DNA from: Saprospiraceae bacterium
GTDB taxonomy: Bacteria > Bacteroidota > Bacteroidia > Chitinophagales > Saprospiraceae
Assembly (NCBI GenBank): GCA_013001595.1
Contig: JABDMH010000136.1
Location: 1-64,000 of the forward strand
Direction: 5' to 3'
DNA: 64,000 bases
Positions 57,479 through 64,000 of the stretch are shown piece by piece (positions within the stretch are counted from its first letter, which is position 1; the number at the start of each line of letters is the position of its first letter). A model generated the notes under the pieces. The model had not been told where the DNA came from. It was given only the letters and a program-made list of their open reading frames with translations, and did not search any database. The position numbers were made by a program, and so were the translations under genes.

Positions 57479-58765
57479 TTAATCATATTTAAATTCAGAA
57501 TATAACACCGAAAACTCATCGCCCCAAAGTAAATTTGAAACTGCTTTCCAGATGTGGTTGGCTGTGGGTGGGCATCCTGGTATGTGATGATCTATTTTCA
57601 CCAGTTCATGACAAGGGTATACTTTGTCTAGTATTTTGGGTAGATCTTCATGATAAGGAACTGTATTCTCCCCAGGCTCTGTTGTCATGGAGTTTAAATA
57701 GGCCTCTTCCAGGCATTCTTCCAATGGAACAGTGTTTCGCATAGCTGGCACACCGCCCCAGATAGCACATTCGCCAACAGATACTAAAAGCTTACATTTT
57801 TTCCTGAATTCTCTAAGTACTTCAATATTTTCTGCATTGCAGCATCCACCCTCAATTAGACCGACATCACATTGTTCGGTAAATTCCTTGATGTCGGTGA
57901 GGGGAGATTTGTTAAAATCTACCACTTTAATTATGTCTAGGAGTGCCAGGTCGACATCTAACAACGACATATGACAGCCAAAGCAGCCGGCAAGTGAAGT
58001 CGTTGCAATGATTTTTTTCGTTTTAGGTGACATGTCCTTTGGTAGGGGAGCAGCTGCCGAAGTTGACTTTTCAGATTTGTGAGCTGAAGTCTTATCGAAT
58101 CTCCGATCACCAAAAGGATGTGCAAAACTCTTTCCTTTGACCAGGATGGCACCAGTTGGGCATAGGTGCATGGCTGCAAATGCCTGTTCCTCGCTTAGAG
58201 TAGCTTCTTGCTCATAGTCAATACCTACAATGGTTTCGTTGCCCCGATTGCAGAAGGAAAACACGCGTTCTCCTGAATCGGAAAATACTTCCTCGACACA
58301 GCGGCGACACTTCACACAGCGGTTGTGCTCAATGAGCATTCTCTTAGGCGTAAAATCAATCAGGCGGTCTTTAAACAAGTGAGGAAATCGAGTGTGCGAA
58401 ATCCCCATTTCATAGCCCATGTGTTGCATGTCGCAGTCTCCACTTTTTTCACATGCCGGACAAAAGTGGTTGCCTTCTGCAAACATCATTTCTACGATCG
58501 CCTTTCGTGTATCAAGCAACTCTTCCGAATTCAACTCCACTTCCATACCATCATAAGTCTTCCTCGTACATGCGGGCATAGCATTGCCATTAATTTTGCA
58601 GACGCAGACTCTGCATGTACCTAGAGGAGGATCTATGTGTTTGTAATAGCATAGGGAAGGAATAAATATTTCATGTTCAGTAGCCACATCTACCAAGTTT
58701 AATCCTGGTTTAGTTTTGATGGCCTTTCCATCTATCTTAATGGTGATCTCGTTATTCATCGGCAA
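57479..58765 (-). CDS. hoxUY: Fused diaphorase subunit HoxU and hydrogenase small subunit HoxY
   Basis: A 428-residue fusion. Residues about 1-225 are HoxU: [2Fe-2S] cysteines near 39, 51, 54 and 66, an NuoG-type cluster with H100, C102, C105 and C111, and a ferredoxin-like cluster with NRCVKCRRCVEEV near 150-156 and CPTGAI near 202. A Ser/Lys/Ala-rich linker follows (about 216-250). Residues about 250-428 are HoxY, with the proximal cluster CFGC near 261, GEC near 331 and PGCPPT near 397. In Ralstonia and cyanobacteria HoxU and HoxY are separate; fusion fixes their contact in the electron chain. Confidence 0.9.
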   Translation of the reverse strand: MPMNNEITIKIDGKAIKTKPGLNLVDVATEHEIFIPSLCYYKHIDPPLGTCRVCVCKINGNAMPACTRKTYDGMEVELNSEELLDTRKAIVEMMFAEGNHFCPACEKSGDCDMQHMGYEMGISHTRFPHLFKDRLIDFTPKRMLIEHNRCVKCRRCVEEVFSDSGERVFSFCNRGNETIVGIDYEQEATLSEEQAFAAMHLCPTGAILVKGKSFAHPFGDRRFDKTSAHKSEKSTSAAAPLPKDMSPKTKKIIATTSLAGCFGCHMSLLDVDLALLDIIKVVDFNKSPLTDIKEFTEQCDVGLIEGGCCNAENIEVLREFRKKCKLLVSVGECAIWGGVPAMRNTVPLEECLEEAYLNSMTTEPGENTVPYHEDLPKILDKVYPCHELVKIDHHIPGCPPTANHIWKAVSNLLWGDEFSVLYSEFKYD

Positions 58766-58768
58766 TTG

Positions 58769-60505
58769 TTAGTCTTTAAATCTTTCGTAGGGTTGCAAGG
58801 CCTGCTCCATGTTGAATTTCATATTTAGCCCAGCACCGTTTTGATCTACTTTTTGTGCAAAGAATTCTGGAAATTTGTCGATGGCCATGGATAATGTATT
58901 TGTGGCAGCTTGCCCAAGTCCACACCGACTGGTCATACGCATAATCTCACCCCATCTTTTGATCTCTTCATAATCTGCCGGGTAGGCCAATCCATTGGCA
59001 ATTCTTATGAGTTTTCGCTCAATAATATAATTCCCAGCTCGGCAAGGAGTGCATACACCGCAGGATTCATGTTTGAAAAAAGCTGTAAAATTTTGGAGAA
59101 TACTTAGAATGTCTCGTTTTGAATTGAAAATCATAAACGAACCCCCACACTTGACATCCTCCATCGAAATACTCCTGTCAAATTCTGATTTTGATAGACA
59201 TACACCAGAGGGCCCGCTGATCTGTATATAATAAGGATCATCGGCCTGGCATTTATTTAGAATGTCTGATATTTTGGTTCCCCACTCTATTTCATAAATC
59301 CCAGGCAAGTGACAGTCGCCAGATATGCTCAATAATTTTGTTCCTGGTGAATTTTTGGTACCCGTTTTTAGAAAGTGTTGTGCTCCTAGCTCCACGACCC
59401 TTCCGACGGCACAAAGAGTCTCCACATTATTGATCAGTGTGGGTTGATTGAGAAATCCCCTCTCAGTGGGATAGAATTGCTTGGTCCGAGGTTCACCTCG
59501 TTTTCCTTCCATGGAATTCAATAAGGCCGTTTCTTCACCGCATACATATGATCCGGCACCTAGTTGGACCCGGATATCGAAGTCAAAACCAATGATTCCT
59601 GCCACAGATTTGCCCAGGAATCCGCGTTTATAAAAATCTTGGATGGTGGCTCTGAGGTGTTCCATCATCCAATAATATTCTGCACGCAAATAGATGATGC
59701 CTTCACGTGCACCCACCGCATATCCGGAAGCGATCATGCCTTCTAAAAGCAGCCCAGGATATTTATTCATAAGAACCCGATCCTTAAAGGTACCTGGTTC
59801 ACCTTCATCTGCATTGCACACCACATACTTCATCTCTGCCTTGATCGATCGGCATGCCTCCATCTTCAAACCCGTAGGGAAATAGGCGCCGCCCATCCCT
59901 TTGATAGAGGCTAATTTGACTTGTTCGATTACTCCTTCATCGCCCAAGTTTGCTAGTTTAAGGACAGCTCTTCCCTGATGGTATTCACGTATACAGATGC
60001 TTTTATCGATTGGGGGTGTATATCGCAGATGATCTGGGACATCGTCAGAAAGTGTATGGAGTGGTGTGCCTTTTTTAAGTTCGGCAACGATATGTTTTAC
60101 CTTAAGTGTCGTCAAATTGGTGAAGGGAAAGAAATTAATCAACGCCGCTGGTTCTTGGTCGCTTAAACCAATACAGGGCGTTTCAAATAGGCCAAATTTT
60201 CCGGAGGGATCAACCTGGCCCAAAGTCGCACCAGTTTCTCGTTCGAAGGCAGATTTGATACGTCTGTATCCTTTGCATTCAGATACAATACTGTTGTTAA
60301 TGTAAATGGTGAATTCTCCGGCAGACTGTCTTCTGAAGAAATGATAAAAAGAAATCACTCCTTCCAACTCAACAGTAGAGATTCCTAGATCTTTTGCGCA
60401 CTCTTTTACAAAAAGATCTGTCAAGTACCCATGCGATCTTTGAAAAGACCACAGAGCATCTAAAGTTTGTGTCCTATTCAAAATTGATAATTTTTTATGG
60501 CTCAA
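58769..60505 (-). CDS. hoxF: Diaphorase subunit HoxF with fused HoxE-like domain
   Basis: A 578-residue NADH-binding subunit. The first 165 residues are HoxE/NuoE-like but only two of the four [2Fe-2S] cysteines remain (SECKGY and TPCIGLSDQEP), the others being serine. The NuoF-like part has the NADH/FMN motifs GMGGAYFPTGLK, NADEGEPGTFKDR and GAGSYVCGEETAL, and [4Fe-4S] cysteines in CGVCTPCRAGN plus TSRCGLG. The same cysteine loss is, as I recall, seen in Ralstonia-type HoxF, so this looks like the group 3d form. It is the first gene of the hox operon. Confidence 0.92.
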   Translation of the reverse strand: MSHKKLSILNRTQTLDALWSFQRSHGYLTDLFVKECAKDLGISTVELEGVISFYHFFRRQSAGEFTIYINNSIVSECKGYRRIKSAFERETGATLGQVDPSGKFGLFETPCIGLSDQEPAALINFFPFTNLTTLKVKHIVAELKKGTPLHTLSDDVPDHLRYTPPIDKSICIREYHQGRAVLKLANLGDEGVIEQVKLASIKGMGGAYFPTGLKMEACRSIKAEMKYVVCNADEGEPGTFKDRVLMNKYPGLLLEGMIASGYAVGAREGIIYLRAEYYWMMEHLRATIQDFYKRGFLGKSVAGIIGFDFDIRVQLGAGSYVCGEETALLNSMEGKRGEPRTKQFYPTERGFLNQPTLINNVETLCAVGRVVELGAQHFLKTGTKNSPGTKLLSISGDCHLPGIYEIEWGTKISDILNKCQADDPYYIQISGPSGVCLSKSEFDRSISMEDVKCGGSFMIFNSKRDILSILQNFTAFFKHESCGVCTPCRAGNYIIERKLIRIANGLAYPADYEEIKRWGEIMRMTSRCGLGQAATNTLSMAIDKFPEFFAQKVDQNGAGLNMKFNMEQALQPYERFKD

Positions 60506-60521
60506 TACTGCACCTATATAC

Positions 60522-60540
60522 CTGACTACTGGTTAGTCAG
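60522..60540. promoter_or_regulatory. 19-bp palindrome between hox and hyp operons
   Basis: CTGACTA and TAGTCAG arms flank a 5-base centre, a perfect 7-bp inverted repeat 16 bases upstream of the hoxF start and 137 bases upstream of hypA. Its shape (TGACTA-n-TAGTCA) recalls TetR-family operators. It may control one or both divergent operons. Confidence 0.55.
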
Positions 60541-60676
60541 ATTGCATCAATGTAGTCCCCAAGGAATTAATTTACGTTGCTCCGGAACATCGAGATGAAT
60601 GATCTTGGTCATCCGAATTGCCACTTCGACACTGTAATTTCATCGCCGACTGTGAATGAGCTATTGTCATTTGGTT

Positions 60677-61018
60677 ATGCATGAATTGAGCATTGTGTTG
60701 AATATTTTGGAAATTGCCGAGCATCAGTTAAAAGAGCATGCAGGCAATAAGGTGGACGCAATCGAACTTGAAATAGGTACCATGGCAGGAATCGAAATGG
60801 ATGCATTTCATTTTGCATGGGATGCCGCCCTCCCTGGATCTGTCTTGGAACGATGCAAACTGACCATTCATTCGGTGGATGCCAAGGCGTTATGTAGTGA
60901 ATGCGGCTACATGTATAGGATGTTGGAACATTATATGGCTTGTCCAGCATGTGGAAGTTTTCGCAATTCGATGATCCAGGGAAAGGAATTAAAAGTCAAT
61001 TCACTCGAGATTATTTAA
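60677..61018 (+). CDS. hypA: Hydrogenase nickel-insertion protein HypA
   Basis: A 113-residue protein. The start at 60677 gives MHELSI, where histidine 2 is the nickel ligand, so the upstream ATG at 60656 is not used. The zinc site is formed by CSECG and CPACG. It delivers nickel to HoxH with HypB, which follows after 23 bases. Confidence 0.93.
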   Translation: MHELSIVLNILEIAEHQLKEHAGNKVDAIELEIGTMAGIEMDAFHFAWDAALPGSVLERCKLTIHSVDAKALCSECGYMYRMLEHYMACPACGSFRNSMIQGKELKVNSLEII

Positions 61019-61041
61019 ATCTTCTTTAAAAAATAATACCT

Positions 61042-61911
61042 ATGTGTAGTACTTGCGGATGTGGTCACGCAGATATGATCACCATTACCAAAATCGGCGA
61101 TGAGGAAAACCATGAGCATTTTTCATTACACGCTGAAGAAGCAGTCTCACATGCTCACCACCACCATCATCACGAGTCAGGCCAGGCGCATACACATCGT
61201 CATGTGCACGAAGATGGTACTGTAGCACATCATCACCATGAAGTACCAACTAGTAGGATCGTCGTTGATCTGGAGATGGATATTCTTCATAAAAATGATC
61301 TCATGGCTTCGCGAAATCGCGGCTATTTTGAAGCCTTGCAGATTGTAGCTCTAAACTTGGTGAGTTCACCAGGTTCTGGAAAAACCAGTTTACTTGAAAC
61401 AACACTGACTGCGCTCTCTTCTGAGGTAAATTGCCATGTTATTGAGGGTGATCAGCAGTCTTCAAATGATGCACAAAGAATTGCAGAGACTCAAGTGCCC
61501 GTTGTACAAATCAATACCGGTAAAGCCTGTCATCTCGATGCCCAGATGGTGCAGAAAGCCTATAAGCAGCTGTCACCGGAAAATCGTTCTATACTATTTA
61601 TAGAGAATGTTGGCAACTTGGTCTGCCCGGCCATGTTCGATCTAGGAGAATCAGCCAGAGTGGTGATTATTAGTGTGACCGAAGGAGACGATAAGCCTAT
61701 CAAATATCCGGATATGTTTCATTCCGCTGATATTTGTGTAATTAACAAAATAGACCTGCTTCCATACGTTCAATTTGACGTGGACAAGGTGAAGGAATAT
61801 GCACTTCGTGTCAATCCGAATCTGGAATTCTTTGAATTATCTGCAACAACTGGCGAAGGCATGGAGAGTTGGTATAAATGGTTGCATGACCGACTTCGCG
61901 ATGCACCATGA
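61042..61911 (+). CDS. hypB: Hydrogenase nickel-insertion GTPase HypB
   Basis: A 289-residue GTPase. MCSTCGCG is the high-affinity nickel motif; a histidine-rich stretch (about residues 35-70) probably stores nickel. The P-loop is SSPGSGKTSLLE, followed by EGDQQSSNDAQRI and NKIDLLPY (G4). It works with HypA. Its TGA overlaps the hypF ATG (ATGA). Confidence 0.94.
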   Translation: MCSTCGCGHADMITITKIGDEENHEHFSLHAEEAVSHAHHHHHHESGQAHTHRHVHEDGTVAHHHHEVPTSRIVVDLEMDILHKNDLMASRNRGYFEALQIVALNLVSSPGSGKTSLLETTLTALSSEVNCHVIEGDQQSSNDAQRIAETQVPVVQINTGKACHLDAQMVQKAYKQLSPENRSILFIENVGNLVCPAMFDLGESARVVIISVTEGDDKPIKYPDMFHSADICVINKIDLLPYVQFDVDKVKEYALRVNPNLEFFELSATTGEGMESWYKWLHDRLRDAP

Positions 61912-64000
61912 AGACTGTCCGAATACAAATGGAAGGACGGGTGCAGGGTGTGGGGTTTCGGCCATTTTCCTACAACTTGGCGGCTAGATATGATCTCAAG
62001 GGAATCATTAGAAACAGCATGTTTGGTGTTGAATTCTTGTTGACAGGGACAGCGGATAAACTCAATGAATTCTACAATACACTCGTAAATCATCCACCCG
62101 AGAAAGCAATTGTAAATAAACACAGCATTAGTAATGTAGAATATCAACCATTCAATTCCCTACGGATCAAAATGAGTAGTGAAAGTGGACATCCCAGACT
62201 AACCATGACACCAGATATTGCGACTTGTAAAGCTTGTTTGGAGGAAGTTCATGGCAGGGATGACCGACGAGCTGATTATGCATTTACTTCCTGCGAGCAA
62301 TGTGGGCCTAGGTATAGCATTCTCAATAAACTACCATTCGATCGATCGAGCACTAGCATGGAAGCATTTCTGCTTTGTGATGAATGCCAGAATGAATACG
62401 AAGATCCATCTGATCGACGCTATTATGCACAGACCAACTCTTGCCCTCAATGTGGAATAGCAATGAACCTGTACGGGAATATCTCCTTAGCATCAAGCTC
62501 AAGGCCTACAGACATATATGGATGTATAATTAGAGCACTACACAGCGGAGAGTTGGTGGCTGTCAAAGGCATCGGAGGATATTTACTATTGGCTGATGCT
62601 ACCTCAATGAAAGCGATCAAGGCCTTGCGAGAAAAGAAGCATCGTCCGCATAAACCATTTGCCCTCTTGTACCATAATGTCGAAGAATTGGATAAGGACG
62701 TATACTATAGCAAACTGGAGTTGCAAGAATGGCATTCCGATGCAGCTCCCATTGTGCTCTTCCGTCGGAAAGAATATCCAGCAAACCCAATTCAAACAGC
62801 ATTGATCGCTCCTGGATTAAGTGATCTGGGCATCATGCGACCGTATGCACCTATTCTAGAGATTATTTCTTCGCGATTTGGAAAACCATTGGTGGCTACC
62901 AGTGCTAATGAGGTTGATGCACCAATCATTTGTCAGGATGAAATGGCAAGGGAGCAGCTGGCAGATATTGCTGATCTTATTGTGGCAAATAATCGACGCA
63001 TCACCATACCGCAGGATGATAGTGTTGTGCTAATTACACCCAAATTTGGACAAAGAATATTATTGCGCAGATCTAGAGGCCTGGCGCCATCTTTAAATTG
63101 GATCCCAGGCTTCGTAGGGGAAAATGAGATTCTGTGTATGGGTGCATTGCTCAAAAGTACGTTTGCCATACAATGCCATGGCAATATCTACCTAAGTCAA
63201 TACTTGGGAAATACCCTTTATCTGGAAACTCAGGATAACTATTTACAAGTCTTGAATCATCTGCTGGAAATGTTACATTGTCAGCCAAACCTGATTGTGG
63301 TGGATCAACACCCGGAATATTTTACGACTATATTGGGAAAGCGAGTGGCTGATTCGTTCGGAGCTACCTTGCTTCAAGTCCAGCATCACAAGGCCCACTT
63401 TGCTGCCGTCCTGGCTGAACATAATTATTTAAATAGCAAAGAAAACATTTTGGGGGTAATTTGGGATGGTACGGGATATGGAGAGGATGGGTGCATTTGG
63501 GGTGGTGAATTCTTTACCTGTGAAAATGGTGAGATCATCCGCACTGATCACTTTAGTTACTTTGATCAATTACTTGGCGACAAGATGGTCAAAGAACCTA
63601 GATTAAGTGCACTATCAGTCCTTTACCATGTGTCATTTGCCAAGGGTCATTTGCAACCATATTTTACAGACCAGGAGTGGGATTTATATAACAAATTGTT
63701 GTCGCAGGATCAAATTCTGCAGACCTCCAGTGTGGGAAGGATATTTGATGCAATAGCATTTCTGTTGGGCATTTGTGAGAAGCCGACCTATGAAGGTGAA
63801 GCTGCGGTGAGGTTACAGACGATGGCCGAACAATTTGACCAAACGCAAGAGGAGATAGAGCCGTATCCATTAACATCACCGGACACGCAACAGATCGCTC
63901 AATATGTCCTTAGCGATATTAAAAATGACGTACCAAAGCCTGCTATTGCCTATAGGTTTCATTTGACCTTAACGGAGCTCATTGGGTATATTGCAAGGCA
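61908..64000 (+). CDS. hypF: Carbamoyltransferase HypF (cut by window end)
   Basis: About 697 residues are visible of roughly 750; the reading frame is open at the window edge. The acylphosphatase domain has MEGRVQGVGFRPF; two zinc-finger pairs follow (CKACLEEV with CEQCGP, CDECQNEY with CPQCG); then a YrdC-like domain (VAVKGIGGYLLLADA, RPYAPI, ATSANEVDAP) and a Kae1/TobZ-like domain (HHKAHFAAVLAEH). HypF makes the thiocarboxamide precursor of the CN ligands with HypE. Confidence 0.93.
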   Translation, partial: MKTVRIQMEGRVQGVGFRPFSYNLAARYDLKGIIRNSMFGVEFLLTGTADKLNEFYNTLVNHPPEKAIVNKHSISNVEYQPFNSLRIKMSSESGHPRLTMTPDIATCKACLEEVHGRDDRRADYAFTSCEQCGPRYSILNKLPFDRSSTSMEAFLLCDECQNEYEDPSDRRYYAQTNSCPQCGIAMNLYGNISLASSSRPTDIYGCIIRALHSGELVAVKGIGGYLLLADATSMKAIKALREKKHRPHKPFALLYHNVEELDKDVYYSKLELQEWHSDAAPIVLFRRKEYPANPIQTALIAPGLSDLGIMRPYAPILEIISSRFGKPLVATSANEVDAPIICQDEMAREQLADIADLIVANNRRITIPQDDSVVLITPKFGQRILLRRSRGLAPSLNWIPGFVGENEILCMGALLKSTFAIQCHGNIYLSQYLGNTLYLETQDNYLQVLNHLLEMLHCQPNLIVVDQHPEYFTTILGKRVADSFGATLLQVQHHKAHFAAVLAEHNYLNSKENILGVIWDGTGYGEDGCIWGGEFFTCENGEIIRTDHFSYFDQLLGDKMVKEPRLSALSVLYHVSFAKGHLQPYFTDQEWDLYNKLLSQDQILQTSSVGRIFDAIAFLLGICEKPTYEGEAAVRLQTMAEQFDQTQEEIEPYPLTSPDTQQIAQYVLSDIKNDVPKPAIAYRFHLTLTELIGYIAR

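Noticed and set aside
58769-60505. Loss of two [2Fe-2S] cysteines in the HoxE-like part of HoxF as a sign of decay
   Set aside because: The CIGLSDQEP context with serine in place of cysteine is, as I recall, shared by Ralstonia-type HoxF, so this is a normal subgroup feature.
61130-61240. Histidine-codon repeats in hypB as a tandem repeat or artefact
   Set aside because: Histidine-rich N-termini are normal for HypB and act in nickel storage.

Overview
The window looks like a piece of a Bacteroidota chromosome, most likely from the Saprospiraceae or Lewinella side. The evidence is a gliding-type C-terminal (type IX secretion, type B) sorting domain at 2948-4027, a TamB/lipoprotein-TamL outer-membrane assembly pair, a DUF6340 lipoprotein, Bacteroidota-style RRM and small SSB proteins, weak Shine-Dalgarno sequences, and moderate GC. 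The family placement is inference. No rRNA, tRNA, CRISPR array or intact insertion sequence was recognised.

Layout. 1-7.4 kb holds housekeeping genes: a frameshifted DinB gene, a group III truncated haemoglobin, a TrpB2-type tryptophan synthase beta chain, a secreted CHU_C protein, a GNAT plus DEAD-box helicase pair, and a GT39-like membrane glycosyltransferase. 7.6-15 kb is tamB followed by tamL. 15.2-27.7 kb is an accessory island of conflict-type proteins. Its left operon (+) encodes a membrane fragment that matches the missing C-terminal half of a STAND NTPase, a CHAT-type caspase-fold protease, a truncated STAND NTPase, and a 1132-residue metacaspase fused to an alpha/beta-hydrolase whose nucleophile serine is glycine. 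Its right operon (-) is a diverged, complete copy of the CHAT-STAND pair, followed by a decayed peptidoglycan-binding/M15 peptidase gene. 28-36 kb holds a small membrane protein, a class III cyclase/TPR protein, a truncated GH3-family pseudogene, PhoH, an RRM protein, MsrA and SSB. 36-55 kb is a mosaic of secreted hydrolases, lipoproteins, an ECF sigma factor, HemN, AlkC, a DUF362 protein and a UxaE-type epimerase. 55.6-64 kb is an NAD-linked [NiFe] hydrogenase divergon: hoxEF, a hoxU-hoxY fusion, hoxH and the maturation protease on the minus strand; hypA, hypB and hypF (cut by the window end) on the plus strand.

How the genes work together. The hox genes encode a group 3d-type NAD+-reducing hydrogenase. 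HypA/HypB insert nickel, HypF starts synthesis of the CN ligands, and the protease trims the HoxH tail. A 19-bp palindrome lies between the divergent hox and hyp operons. The CHAT/STAND/caspase island is the best candidate for an undescribed system. I read it as two membrane-linked, NTP-switched protease modules, one of them with its NTPase gene split and permuted. That function is inferred from family knowledge of STAND, CHAT and caspase conflict systems, not shown by the sequence.

Signs of decay (DinB, PG-binding/M15, GH3, a remnant at 28.0-28.3 kb, a sigma-factor 3' duplicate) cluster around accessory DNA, while very long genes such as tamB are intact. That argues against general sequencing error.
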